Positions 49,263-62,257 of a DNA stretch of 64,000 nt are shown here, piece after piece; position 1 is the stretch's first letter; every line of letters begins with the position of its first letter. The translations under genes and the position numbers were made by a program. The stretch comes from Molossus alvarezi. Taxonomy: Eukaryota; Chordata; Mammalia; Chiroptera; Molossidae. Location of the stretch: NCBI GenBank assembly GCA_037176705.1, contig CM073886.1, positions 19,763,501-19,827,500 on the forward strand. The letters are read 5' to 3'. The notes beneath the pieces were generated by a model, which was given only the letters and a program-made list of their open reading frames with translations, did no database searches and was not told where the DNA came from.

Positions 49263-49544
49263 ACCCTTGTGCTATCCAGTTGTCACCTCCTGCAGTCCTC
49301 TGTGCTTCCGCGCCCCATCTGTCAGTAACCTTCGTGGCCTCCAAAACACCTGTCAGCCCCAGAGCTGCTCACCATCGGGCCGGTCACTACACCCACAGGC
49401 TACCACCCCCGCCCCATGTCACACCTGCACATCTGCAGGCGGGCACTTCTCTGGGTGCGCTGTCATTCCAGCCACTTCCGGGACACAGCTGGCTGATGCC
49501 TTGCTGGGGGGAGTGTTATGTGACCGTGTCTAAGAACTTGAGAT

Positions 49545-49765
49545 TTGGAGCAAGACAGAACTGTATTCTTCTGTCAATGTTGCCCCTTTTTAAGAGGCTC
49601 TGGGGAAGCTTCTCAGAGCCTCAGATTCTCTTTGGTTAAACGGAGATGTTAACACTCTGGCTTTAGTGTCTGCTGGAAGAATTACATGTTATACATGTGA
49701 GTGTATGACCTAGTTGGCATAATGCATTTGAAGCATTTCATAAACAATAGAAAATAAATAATAAT
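49545..49765 (+). repeat. MIR
   Basis: 'cagagcctcagattctcttt' and 'ggttaaacggagatgttaac' match the MIR core. Confidence 0.55.
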
Positions 49766-49879
49766 AATTACAGCAGCAGTAGCAGAAAGGAATTAGTATG
49801 CATGCATTATAGACAGAAATAAACACATAGAAATGAAAGAAAATAGAAATACTGATGCCTAAAAAGATGACAGGCAGTG

Positions 49880-50010
49880 TGATAAAAATGGAACAAAACT
49901 GGACCCAGTTCTGTCATTTTGTAGCTCTGCCACCCTGGACAAGATTCCTGTGAGCCTCAGTTTCTCTATTGGCCAAATGGGTTCAATGTCACACACTGTA
50001 AGCACCAAGC
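49880..50010 (+). repeat. MIR
   Basis: 'tgtagctctgccaccctgga', 'gtgagcctcagtttctctat' match MIR. Confidence 0.65.
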
Positions 50011-50969
50011 TGGCATTGGGAGCTCATCCCATGGAAGACATGGACTGACAGAAGCCACCACGGTTGGTCTTCAGGAAGAACCACAGTCCACGGCTGTCAG
50101 TCCCAATGCCTGACACAGCCCACTGCACCCATGTGGGAATGCCCTCCTGGCACAGAGATGTGGCTGAAGAAGTCCACTGACACCGATGGAAATTAACAGC
50201 AGGGAACATTGACATGGAGAGTCAAAGAGGAACATCTCTGCAGTGGGAACGGGGTGCCTAGGTGAGAGGGGTTAGGAACAAATCCCTCAGTCTTGCAGGT
50301 TGTTGTTGCCACATTAGAAGGGCATGTTCATAACACTTTCCACTACTAATGGAAAGTCATTTCTGAACGTAAAATAAGCAGAAATGAGTTTATGTGCAGT
50401 CTATGCAAATACTATAAGCGGTGGTCCAAGACAGCAAATTTTGGAAGCAAAGTAAGTTGTGAAATATTCAATTTGAACATGCAATTCTGCATAGTGCTAT
50501 TAATCTTGCTAGGAGATATAAACATTGTATTATTCAAATACTGTCCAGTGACATCCATTTGTATATTACAGGGCTTGACTATTCTTTATAGGATATAGGG
50601 ATTTGAAAAACAAAATATGGTTGATAGAACATTGATAGATAAAAAGACAGACAGAGATAAATGAAGAAAGAAAGGAAGTTAAAAAGGAAGGAAGCAGAGA
50701 GGGAAAGAGGGAGAGCCATCCTTAAAACAGGACAGGTGTTCGTGCATGAAGCAACATGAGCCCTAGTGTTGAACTTGAAGATGCCTTTGGACTCAACAAT
50801 TCAACCAATGACAATGCAGAATAAAAAGCATTTTTCCATGTCTTGATCTCTTGTCGCAAAACAAAGATCAGAATGTTGGCTAAGGCAATTAATGTCTTGT
50901 GTTTTAAAATTTCAATTTAAGAATAATAATTTTAAAATATTCAACGTCTGGAAATTCTTTCCATTGGAA

Positions 50970-51115
50970 AAAATTTTTTTTCTTTATTGCTTTTAGAGAG
51001 AGAAGAAGGGAGAGGGAGAGATGGAAACATCAATGAGAGAGAACATCGATTGGTCGCCTGGCGACCTCTTGGTGCAGGGGTCGACGCTCAACCACTGAGC
51101 CACAGCGGCAGGGCT
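50970..51115 (-). mobile_element. Ves-type SINE, internally deleted
   Basis: On the minus strand: gccctgccgctgtggctcag, then directly the 'cgatgttctctctcattgat' region and a TTTT/A tail. The B-box middle is shortened. Confidence 0.8.
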
Positions 51116-54100
51116 GTCTTTCCATTTTTAAAGTGATTTTTTATTTGGAGTTTATTTTTAGTAATGTTTTCTATAATCAGATGTCTATATCAGAAATAAT
51201 TCTTACATGTTATTAAAATATCTAATCATATCCGAATACATATATTAGTTCATAACCATAATAAACCAATTTTTGTTACAGAAAACCTCTACACCAATTA
51301 TCATAACCTTATTCCAAAACCATTGTTCATTTTGTTATCATTATAGTCATATATTTTTTTAAGCATACAAATAACGTTATAGAAAATACTGATGACTTGT
51401 AGGACATCCCTGAGGATGTCCATCTTCTTATTCTGAAATCCTGAAGGTTAACATCTGTCAGGAATTTGGACACATTACTGAGATTAAATCATAACCGAGG
51501 TTCACTTTCCACAAGCTAAATTGTCTGTGGTGAATAACCAGCTTTTGATCTGGTGGCAGAGACAGACAAACACATGTGAAAATAACACTGCAATTAGAAA
51601 TTAAAATTGTGCTGGGCATCTTGGGTAGGAACTGTGATCGGGACAACAGCTTGGTTCCAGAACGTTCCCCAGTGATTGGACCTGCACCCCCTTCTCTTCT
51701 TTGGGGCAAAGCTCTGTCTTAGGGTCCAATGGAGCTGCAGGCCCCCACCTCCCCACCCATAGATGCAGACCTCTGACACAAACTGACCAATCGGAATGCT
51801 CCATACATGGGACTCAGCCTGTCTGGGGTTTGGGGCGCTGGAGTTAGGCAAGAGGAGACTTTCCTTTTCCACCTGCAAATGTGAGCCTGAGAGCCCAGAG
51901 CCATAGTGGCTGTGGTTCCCGCACATGGAGAAGGCTTGTTTGAGAAGCCAAGGGCTCATCCAGGGAATTATCAACCGCAGGAAAGGAAGAGAGAATATCG
52001 ATACTCCTTCATTCCTCATCTCCTATTCTCGTTATCCTTACTACACAAGCCACCTGCTCTTTTAACTGCGTCTAGACAGAGTTAGGTTTCTGCCTACCCA
52101 GATATTCTTTACTAATGAGGACTGATGGACAGAATCAGAGGGAAATATCATGGTGCCATGAGAAAGAACCAGAGGCCTTATTTAAGTAAACTCCTTAGAT
52201 GGTCTGTGTCCACTGGGGAAGACAAGCGGATGATGACCGTGTGGTGTGATGTGCATTCCTCTTGGCATAAGCCTGTTCCTGAGAGCAAACAGAGGAGCAA
52301 ACCTATCTTACATAACCTTCCCATCTGTGCCTCACTTCCAGGTACTGAGAACCAGCTTTGTGCTCGTGCTAGGGAGATGCATCCATCATTTAGTTCAACT
52401 CAGCCTACTTAGGGGGTCAGGTGGTCTCTGAAGGGATTTTGAGGCTTGAGGGATGCTGACATGTGAGTTGGGCATTCCAGATGTGTGAGACTAAGAGTAA
52501 ATGTGTGGGAGACAGCCCTGTACAAGGCAGCAAGTCTGTCCTGGGGCACAAAGGGTAGTGCCAGGGGAGGCAGGAACTGAGCCAGGGTGCCGGGCAGAGG
52601 TCCCCGTTTGACCCAGTGAAAGACACTCCACTCTGTTTCCCCTGAGTCTCTTTCACACAGATGAGGTGGCATCAAGGTGGCCATTTAGAGGGCTGGGCAG
52701 GCTTTAAGGCTGGCTTCTCTGTGAGCAGCCAGGCTGCCCAAACCGAACAGAAAACAAAGCAGATCTTAGTGCGCCGGCTTAATGGGAAACATGAGCCATC
52801 TGTGGGTGTGCCTTCTAGTTCATTTGCTTCATTGGCAAGTATTAAATAGCCCTATGAAGATCCAGAGAAATTATGGAAATTGGTATTAACATTAAAATCA
52901 GAGTACAATGAGAACATTTCACTGCATAATTGTTTGGCAGGTCCTGTGAAGAAGCAGAGGGTTTCCAGCTCTGTGATTTATTGGTCACAGGTTGTCTGAC
53001 TCTGTAGAATCTCCAGGGCCAGGAGCACATTCTGGGGGGTTGCCCCTGAAATGACAGTACACTTGGATCATGGTGAGGAACTTACATCATCTTTGTCTAA
53101 TTCCTGGCATCCCCTCTATGAGCTGCGGCATCAGCACTGCAGAGGCCAACCAGAGCTCTATCCAGAGGAAGGGAACAGGCACAGACACTGGAGAAACCTC
53201 TGTGCCACACGCCGGTGTCATTGTCAGGGAGAGTGTGCCGTGTCTGCTTGTAATTAGCACTCCAACAGGCATCACAGAAAATGGCTAATCGCTGACATGG
53301 CCCACAGTGCTTTGTAAGTAAACACCATATTGCAATAGACATGCAATTAATTACACAACACTTTGATCAAACATGTTCCAAATGAAAATGTGTGTGTGTG
53401 GGGGGAGGATAAGGTATCAGATTTGCATGGCCAAATCCTCCCTATTTTCTTTTTCTCTAAGAAATAATAAATGACTCAATTTTTGAATGTCAACAGCTGT
53501 CTCCAAGAATCTCTTGGCTCTAGGCCTGCGGCTGCCACTGTTTCTGGGAAGTTCTGAGTCCCTGGACCAAAAGCCTCATATATGAACTCTAGACCTTGGC
53601 TATCATAGCATGTATTATGAGGGACCATGCTCACATCTCCCCCTTAATGGGTAAGTGCTCCATTTCCCAGCCTCTGTAGGATTTGGCTGCTCATTACTGT
53701 CATTTATTTGTACCCTTCCCTGAAGAGTGACCTTGAATGGCAGGTCCCGCCCCCTTAAAGATGCCTAGGGGACTATGCACACCTCTCCACTGGAGTGATG
53801 CCTACCCAGTGCCTGAGCAGCATATGTCTATCAGCCCAGGCCCTTTGCTGGTGGGGAGAGAGCACTGTGGTGTCGTCTACCCTCCAGAGATGCCTGTGAG
53901 GTCAGGCTGAGGCTAAACTTTTCCGGGAACCTCATCTTTGCCTAATTTTTTTATTCTGGCCTAGTCTTCTCTCATTCTTTACAGCTTGCTCCGAGTTCCT
54001 TCACTCAATAAATCACTTGCCCGGAAAGCGAAGGGAACGCAACTTAAGATTACTATCATATCTTAAAAATGAGGATTCAACTAAGTATGGTCGATTTTCA

Positions 54101-54289
54101 TCTACCATATCAGGCTGCATATTTACAAAAATGCAGCAGAAAGTTTCCTTTGCTTGCAGTTTATACTTCCTGAGTCTGAAGAGTGGAGGGTGATTGGAGG
54201 AAGGGATATTTGCACTGAACCAGAAGGGATAAGAGAAGTTTCAGAGGAAAAAAAAAAGATAAGCAAGCAGGTTGATGATAGGAACTCAA
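51116..54289. other. intergenic unique sequence
   Basis: No gene or interspersed repeat recognised. A GT-rich run occurs near 53389-53400. The interval 53080-53360 has homeodomain-like cores (gtaattagc, caattaattac) in repeat-free DNA. Confidence 0.45.
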
Positions 54290-54660
54290 CATTTGAAGAC
54301 ACGGCAATCAACCCCATTAAGCAAGTATTTATTCTGTGCTTACAGTAAGTCAAGACACACCTAGGAAACAAACGTCCAACATCTAGTTCCTGCCCATGAA
54401 GGAGTGCATTCCTTACTGCGGTAGATGGACAGAAGGAAGCAAGATGACAACGATATTTATTGAGCACCTACTACATGCTCCATAAGTAGGTATCAGTATC
54501 ACATTTGATTCTTTTTGTAAGACATTTGTAAGACAGTATCACATTTGATTCTTACAAAAATGCTGTGGGGTGATTTAGGTTAAGGCATACAGAGGTGAAG
54601 CCACTTTGCCAATGTCACTCAGCATCTGGTAGAAATGTGGCAATCAAGAGCCCTGGCAGG
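54290..54660 (-). repeat. L2-like fragment and MIR with local duplication
   Basis: 54290-54440 contains 'aagcaagtatttattctgtg' and 'ctagttcctgcccatgaagg' (L2-like order). 54450-54660 contains 'tatttattgagcacctacta', 'aggcatacagaggtgaagcc' and 'tgccaatgtcactcagcatc' (reverse MIR). A block 'cagtatcacatttgattctt' occurs twice, at about 54494 and 54535. Confidence 0.55.
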
Positions 54661-56209
54661 TTTACTGACAAGGGAGGAACAAGATTAGATGAGGCACAGA
54701 GAGGTTACATAAGAGAAAAGATGGCCTCACAGCTCTAAGTCCCATGAGCAACAAAGTACACCCAGAAGAGGAGGGAAGCTGTTCACTGTATAATATCCAA
54801 ATTGGCAGACATCACTGATAAGCCAAAGACATTGGCAAAGCTTGTCTGCTTCGCTTTATGTACTAAAGCCTCGTTGCTTCTACTGGGAAAACTAATAACA
54901 TAACAAATGAAACTATTGTTCAGTTTCATTAAAAATAAATCTGATAAGATGGGCAGAATTGAATTAACCAATCTCAACAGAGTTCTTGTTATTGGAGCAA
55001 ACAACATATTCTCTCTAATAGAATAAGTCCTGGTTCATTTTGGCTGGCCTGAGCACTCCTTGCTATAGATTTGGTTCCCAGCCTTTGGCTCTAAGCATCC
55101 TTGCACTAATGTTTGCATTAGCAGGTCAGCAGAATGGATCAGCATCCTGGATCTGGCAAGGGTTCTGGATGGATCAGCATGGCAGACGCAGGGGCCTCCG
55201 TTACCCTTGGCAGACAAAACCTGTCCTCCCCTCCAAGGAAGTCAGATTTAGAACTCTGCAGCTTGCAAGAGAGAAATGACCCTTGTTCCAAAGAGGGTAA
55301 GGTTGGGCTAGCATCCTGTGATGGGCTGTTCTTGGAGTCAGGGATGGGGAAAGCAGACATTCAGTATGCCTGCTTGTTTTGGCTGGCTCTGATTGAACTT
55401 AGTGCCAGCAATATTTCTATTCCTTTGCACTGGCTGAAGTTCAAAGGCTCAAGATTGAACAACAAAAAGGAGCATGCAGGTATGTTTGTGGACCTGCACA
55501 TATACACGCAAAAGCACATTTGCATCATTTTCCCAAAAAGGGATTTGATAAGGCTTAATATACACAGAAATACAAAATGAAAAATTTAAAGAAATTGAGG
55601 TCAAATGTAGAATGCGATAGAGAAATAATATTGATGAATATTGACTAATTAAAAAATTAATACAATATATATCTAACTGTATGGCTGAACCACCTTTTAA
55701 ATTTTGCTCTGAATCCACTTGCAAACATGGAAACATCAATACGTGCACATGCGTGCACATGTGCACTCATGCACACACACACACACACACACAGAGATGC
55801 ATATATATGATCAGTTCATGATTTATAGCATTCACTAGATAAAACCAAACCAGATATTAAGGAGAAGCATAGTTTCTTCTGGTCCTAATGACTGAGAGCA
55901 TTTTTTAATTGTGCATACTTATCCACAGGAAACTAAATTAAAATATTAATGAATGGATGAATGAATGACTGTTCTAATTAATAAGCAATTGATGTGTCGT
56001 AGATGACAAAGACATTAAATGTCATCCTGTCCAATACTCCCTGCCAATTCTAATGCTTGAAAGGCTTCTTCCAATATACTCTCTGCTAGCACAGAATCAA
56101 TGATGCACTTGCTGTTTTCTGAGACAATCTCTGCTCTCAAGTTCTTTCTTTTAAGGTGAATTTCTGTCATTAGAGCATTGGTGTGGGAGTGTCTATAAAG
56201 GAAGAAATA
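54661..56209. other. intergenic sequence, unassigned
   Basis: A (CA)n tract at 55773-55792 is the only repeat seen. No coding sequence. Confidence 0.45.
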
Positions 56210-56375
56210 GTGACTCTGCACTCAGATCCGAATTCAAATTGTGCACTTGCTATTTTCCAGCTGAGTGACCATGAAGTAGTGACACTACCTCTCTGAGCAT
56301 CAGTTTCCCCATCTGTGAAATGAAGGTCCTAGTAGCCATTGGACCATAAGAATTAGATACAAATATGTGTGCCTA
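56210..56375 (+). repeat. MIR
   Basis: 'tccagctgagtgaccatgaa', 'tctctgagcatcagtttccc' and 'catctgtgaaatgaaggtcc' are a well-preserved MIR core. Confidence 0.8.
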
Positions 56376-57221
56376 ATGTCTAGTTTATTCTTTCAGTTCA
56401 CTCACAACGTATTAATTAAAATATGTGTGCCATTTCTAGGTTCAATGGTTATCAAGGGAGGTCAGGCCCCGACTTCACTACAGACCCTCTGTTCAGGCTG
56501 GTGACATTCAAATTGTCCACATACAGAAACTTCACACACATTTATTAACAAGCTTGCCTCTACTATGAGAGAAGTTATGTATCACCTTTTTATTCTGATT
56601 CTTTGGTGTGAATCTGATGAACCTTCTATTTCTAACTTTGTAGTCAGGAAGTTACACTTATAACAATGGGGAACAAACTGGTTGGCTGGCTGGGGGTCTA
56701 ACTATATGTAGATGTGACCTCAAATGATCTCTTTATCCCTTCATTGTGGTTTAGATAAACTCCAGTGGAACTGATCATCTCACCTGCACTACTGGTCATC
56801 TGAGTAAAATAAATGTTTCAATTTTACAATTCAGTCCCAGCTGGCCAAGGGGGTAGCTCCCCCATTCAAATGTCTTCTAATAATTCAAATAGAAAGAAAA
56901 GAGACAAAACCAGCTGGGTCAATAGGATAAAAATGTACCTCTCCCCTGATAATTTTTTAAAAGAAGAACGTGAACCAAATACTTGTCATGAAAAAAAAAA
57001 CATGCAGTTTGGTTGTGAAAGGATTAGACCTAAGTCCTACATGCATGGTGGCCACATAAATAAAGAAATTTTAGCTATGTTCTGATGGAGTGTAGACAAG
57101 TTATGAAGACAACTGATTCAGTTTTCAGTCTTTTTCCCTATTGGGACACCTCTGTGTTTTGAACTCTGGAATTGATATGTTTGCAATCAGTGCAAAACCC
57201 ATGCATAGAACTGGGAATAAA

Positions 57222-57324
57222 TACAGGCTTACCATTGTCAGTACTTTTTCTTGTGTTATTATTTATTTATTGCTGTATTATTTCCAATGCAAACAACTGT
57301 AAGCCTATTTTCCCCCAACCTGTA
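57222..57324. mobile_element. mariner-type MITE with damaged left end
   Basis: TA|CAGGCT ... AACCTG|TA; the right end 'ctgtaagcctattttccccc' matches the MITE at 35894 in the same orientation. About 14 bp of the left inverted repeat are missing. Confidence 0.7.
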
Positions 57325-57359
57325 CAATCATAATGATTATGAAGACAACTGTAAAGATA

Positions 57360-57575
57360 ATAAAAGCTGCTGTTTATCATGCATGTTATTTGTGTGAAGG
57401 ACCATAATGAGAAGCTTTCAGAAGTTTTTAATCCTTGCCAACCCAGTGAGGTAGGCACTATTACAATCACCTTCATTTTATAGGAGAAAAAACTTATTCA
57501 CAATAGAGTCAAGTAACTTGTTCAAGAAAGTGCTGTTGATAAGTGGAAAAGCAGGAGTTTGAACCTCTATACCAG
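57360..57575 (-). repeat. MIR
   Basis: 'ccagtgaggtaggcactatt', 'cattttataggagaaaaaac' and 'gtcaagtaacttgttcaaga' match reverse MIR. Confidence 0.75.
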
Positions 57576-57664
57576 TTTCCATTAAGGCTTGCCATTAGTT
57601 CACTTCAGGACGTTCACTTCAGGACCTTGGACAGATCCCTTCCCTGTGGATGATGGTTTCCCAG

Positions 57665-57905
57665 CAGGTAAAAGGAAGTTTAACTCATAAGGACAACAGA
57701 ATGGTGGTTACCAGAGGCAGATGGCGGGGTTTGCAGGAATGGGGGTCAGGGGTGAAGGGAGAATGAGGAGAATCAACAGAGTCAAATATATGGTGAGAAG
57801 ATAAGAGTAGACTTCACACAAAGAGAAGCACACAATGCAGTATTCAAACTGTACACCTGTAATCTATATAATGCCATTAACGAATGTTACCCCAATACAT
57901 TTAAT
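57665..57905 (+). repeat. L1 3' end
   Basis: 'agaatggtggttaccagagg', 'caaatatatggtgagaagat' and 'atgttaccccaatacattta' are typical of a laurasiatherian L1 3' UTR and tail. Confidence 0.75.
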
Positions 57906-58073
57906 TTTAAAAAGAAGAGTTTGGGCTACCAGCTGGTTAGTGTCTTTTCCACCTATGACAGAGGATGCTTTAGGGTTTCTTTCAGCTATGTGATGCACTT
58001 TAGGTGGGCTGTCACCAAGCTTAAATTTTTTAGTCATCCAGATCTAGAGTAACCACTGGGTGTTAGGAAACAA

Positions 58074-58339
58074 CTCTTTTTTTTAAATTTTTTATTTTAT
58101 CCTCACCCGAGGACATTTCTTCATTTTTGTTCAAGTAGAGTGGGAGGGAGAGAGAGAGGAGAGAGAGAGAGAGAGAAACATCAATGTGAAAGGGATGCAT
58201 CTAGTGGCCACCTCCCACAAGATCCCAACCAGGGTTGGGGACAAATAATGACCAAGGCACGTGCCCTTGACCATAATCAAACCTGCAACTCATTGGTCCA
58301 TGGCTGATGCTCTAATCACTGAGCCAAACCAGCCAGGGC
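58074..58339 (-). mobile_element. Ves-type SINE (hairpin-tailed subtype)
   Basis: On the minus strand: gccctggctggtttggctca to the terminal tcctcgggtgagga hairpin and an A-rich tail. Target duplication aggaaacaa at 58065-58073 and 58340-58348. Confidence 0.9.
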
Positions 58340-60362
58340 AGGAAACAAACCTTTTATTAAAAACTTTGGATTCCTTCACCATATGTGAATGTGTGTGGAA
58401 TGCAGTGCTATTTTCCAGTACAGAAAGTCTCCCTTTAGAGTCAAGAAAGGAGCCTGGATCTTTGTAAGACTTGATAAAGACAATTAGATCTGAAAGAAGC
58501 CAGAATCTGATTTCTTAAGGCCTAATCTTAAGCTACACTTGAAATATTTTTTTTACTAACTCATACCCACATTTGTCTAGGTGACTTTACAGGTTTTATT
58601 CCTGAGCTTGAAATAAACTGTAAATGGGTCAGCAGCTTCCAGGAACAAATCATTGACTCTCTCTTACTCTTGTTCTTTCTTATATGCACCTGCATTGCTT
58701 TCTTACTTGTATTTTCTGATTTTTAGAATATGACTTTCAAAGTTGCTGGAAGTAATTGCGTTTCTCTCACAGAGAGAAATCAAATGCAAATATAAACTGC
58801 TCTCTCAGCTCAGTTCTGAATCTAAGCAGACCCAACTGCTGTTGGATATTGCTTTGTATGCTAGGATGCAAGGTCTCTTTGAATGGAATAAACAAGGAAA
58901 ACTTCCAAGTGGTTTACTGCTGCTAACACATTACTGAGCTGGCAAAATTCACAAACCAATATTGCAAAGTAGCCCTTGGCACACGCTATTTTCAGCAATT
59001 TGTACTCTCTGTCACTATTTCCTTTTTCATGCCATCCACAAAGCACACCCTGGCTTTCTTTTCAACAAGAAATGTGTCTTTCTGGAAGGTTGATCAGAAA
59101 AAAAAATGGAAAGCACTTGCTGGATTGGTTGATTGGTGGAGAGAAAGTGCTACCTTAGCATCCCAGAGTGGACAGTTCGGGGTTTATACAGGACAGATAT
59201 GGGAGGTGTATATACACAGTAGGAACTGGAAGCTAGCACATGCCAGCTAGGATATACAAAATATTTTGTCATCTTCATTAGAAATGGTTATATTTGAATC
59301 CCCATTGCCTGATTAATTGGATAAAGAGAAGTAACAGTGTCATTAAATGAAAATCTCTCTGTTTGGTTATTAAAGGTTAAACTTAATCCATCTATGCATG
59401 ACGGCTGTATGCAAGGACAAGGGCTGAGAGTCAGGGTATCTGAGCCCATGTATTTACTAGGTCCGTAACCATGTGCAAGTCAATCCCCCATCCTTCGATC
59501 TTGGTGTCATCGATTAGACAGTCAGACAAGATCTTTTCAGCACTGAAGTGCTTTGGCTTGTCAAAAGGAACATTCATCAGTTCATTCACTCAACAAAAAA
59601 TGTGTATTATATGCTGGGCACTGAAAGAGACAAAGTTCTCAAAATCATGGGGGCTTATATTCAAGAAGAGGGGAGAGCTAATAAATGAGTGAGCAAATAC
59701 CTGAGCAAGGTGGCTGCAGGCAGAAATAAGTGCCTGATAAAAATTAATCGGCATGGGTAAGGGTTAAGTTTAGTCATACATTAAGTATACATTGCCTATT
59801 GATTAAGACAGGTGGTTTTGAACAGGGATAACAGCGCCTCCTACTGACATTTTAGGGTTTCGCGTGGTAGTTTGCTATTTTATGGTGTAGCTGTGCCAGA
59901 TAATTGGCATGTTGAAATACAAATTATTTTACTATAAATTAACTTTTGTTCTCTTGTGTATTATACCATAAGCATTTATTGCAGCCAAAATTGTGTAGGC
60001 ATACATATTATTTATGAACTTCACTTCAGGATTGTGGAAGGGGAGTTAGGCATTACTTTTAATAAGAGGAGGCATTGCGTTTGATAGGTTTAAAAATGAC
60101 TCATCTAGAACTTTCATAAACAGAACTATATGGAGTCAGCATTCTTGTGCAACTGTCAGTCATTAGGAAATAAATTCCTACAGGGAATAACGGACACACA
60201 TTTTTAAAAGCAGCAACTTTCAGATGATTGTCTTCCAGGTTGGACCACCCCACTCACAGTGCCCTACATCATCTGGATAGTGATATGGACTGATTATTTA
60301 TACAAAAATAACCTTGCATATGCTAAGGAAGAGTACCCCCAGTATTTATGGGACTACTTGCA
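58340..60362. other. intergenic sequence, mostly unassigned
   Basis: A diverged MIR (59420-59520), an L2-like fragment (59580-59760, minus, 'tcattcactcaacaaaaaatg') and the CTCF-like motif at 59834. No coding sequence. Confidence 0.45.
59834..59847 (-). promoter_or_regulatory. CTCF-like motif, - orientation
   Basis: On the minus strand this reads TCAGTAGGAGGCGC, about 12 of 14 matches to the core CTCF consensus, with the following TG also fitting the extended motif. It faces the + oriented motif at 24503. Confidence 0.35.
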
Positions 60363-60365
60363 TTC

Positions 60366-60515
60366 TTATTTTATTATTCTTTTCCTTTATCGATTTGAGA
60401 GAGAGAGGAAGGACGAGGATAGAAAGAGAGAGAAACATCAATGAGAGAGAACATTGATTGGCCACCTCCTGCATGCCTCCCACTGGAGATTTGACCCACA
60501 ACCTGGGCATGTGCT
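60366..60515 (-). mobile_element. Ves-type SINE, 5'-truncated
   Basis: On the minus strand the element is recognisable from 'gcacatgcccaggttgtggg' through 'gaggcatgcaggaggtggcc' and the TCTC tract to an A-rich tail. The tRNA-like head is missing. Confidence 0.75.
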
Positions 60516-60924
60516 GATTGAGAGAAAACCACCACAATTCACCACCTTTTTCTGCACTGTTGGTGTATCCAAGCCCGGAACCCAATAAAGTGGATCAGAA
60601 TTATTCTCCAAGATTTTCCAAAAGCAACTGAGAAAAGAATTAAGCATCTTTCCAGGAGTAGTAGTCTGGAGTGAGCGGGGAAGGGGGTATCATAAGGTTT
60701 AGGAACTATTAACAGACATGTTTCCCTGCAGAGAGAAAGCCTGTTTGAAGGGAAAGATTGAAAGTGATATACAGAAAGGTATCTTCCTTCTTTTATCAAT
60801 TCATTCAGTCAGTGATTTTTTCATGCTATTATGTACAGACATTAAGCTGATGCTGGAGATAAATAATACCTGCAGCAAAATAATAATACCTCCCTTCTCC
60901 ACCCCCTTCATACCAGAATCACAG

Positions 60925-61347
60925 GACCTTATAAATGTCCATTTATATGGAGGGGAAAGGACTTTGCAGATGTGATCATATTAAAAATCTTGTGATGAGG
61001 GAGAGTCTCCTGGATTATCCAAATAGATGGATCTGGTACGATCACAGAGGTCCTTGTAAGAAAGAGACTGGAAGTCCAGAGGCAGAGAGAGATTTGAAGA
61101 CGCCGGTGTGGAAGCTGCCGGCTTTGAAAAGGGCCACAAGCCAAAGAATGTGGGCAGCCTCTAGAGTTTGAAGAAAACAGACTCACTCCTAGAACCTCCA
61201 GAGAACTCTGTCCTGCCAACACCTTCACTGCAGCCCTGTTGCCACTGGAGACGAATTTGACCTTTGATCTCCAGAACTGTAAGAAGAAATCTGTGTCGTT
61301 TCAAGCCACAAAGTCTGTGGTCAGTCGTGACAGCGGTCACAGGAAAG
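60925..61347 (+). mobile_element. MLT1-type LTR (ERVL-MaLR), diverged
   Basis: 'ggactttgcagatgtgatca', 'tggattatccaaatagatgg' and, near the end, 'tctccagaactgtaagaaga' and 'gtttcaagccacaaagtctg' follow the MLT1 LTR order. No viral coding sequence. Confidence 0.7.
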
Positions 61348-61884
61348 AGGAGAGCCTGGCCTAGAATTGCCGACGTTCTAGTAGGGGAGGAAGCCCTTAC
61401 ACCTATAAACAAGCAAGACAAAATTATGGAAGTCCAACGACTGATAAATGAATTGATGAAATAACAGATGGAGAAAGTAAAAGTCCCTGGTTCCAACTGT
61501 TCCCCCGGCCTAGCTACTTCCCTGAAGCTATTCACACTGGCCCAGTCTCCTTTCACCAATCTCATTGTTTTCTAGGTTTTTTTTTGTTTTTTGTCCAATT
61601 GAGTTTCTATCCCTGTCAAACAAAAGAGCCCTGCCTAATACAATCTGCACTTAGGGTCCTGCAGGGGCTCTGATGCTTGCTGAATCAACCTGGAGGCAGT
61701 TTTTCAAGAAAGTCTTAATGATGTTTACTATAACTAGGCTGTTCTTACAGGGGAAATGTGCTTCTCCAATGCAGAAACATTTTGAGCAACAACAATTTTC
61801 TGTGAATTCCTTATTAGACAGACAGGAAACCTGTGATGCCTTGGGCAAGCCGCTTAATCAAAATTCTAACTTATTCATTCTTTC

Positions 61885-62215
61885 TGGTTCATTTCCAGTA
61901 TTCATTTAACACCTACTATGTACCAGGCCCCAGGAAGAAAACAATGAACAAGTCCCAATTCTTGCCAAGACTTAACGTGAGAGATTCCACTTGAAGAAAC
62001 TATTACAATATGGAGTGAAAATAACACTAGTCATCAGTGCTTAGGACCGCATTCTATGTGTTAGCCAATATCCTAAGCAATTAAAACGTCTTCTGTGTTG
62101 CAATGGTTATAACTATTTAGTAGGGGGCATCATTATACCTAATTTACAAATGAGGAAACTGAGGCAGAGGTAATACACCCAGCTGGCAAGTGATGGCTCC
62201 AGGACCTGGATTAAG
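61885..62215 (-). repeat. L2-like fragment and MIR
   Basis: 61885-61995 contains 'aacacctactatgtaccagg' (L2-like end). 62020-62215 contains 'caaatgaggaaactgaggca' (reverse MIR). Confidence 0.65.
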
Positions 62216-62257
62216 TACTGCCGTCTGCTGTCTTTGGGAAAAAAAAGAACAGGGAGC

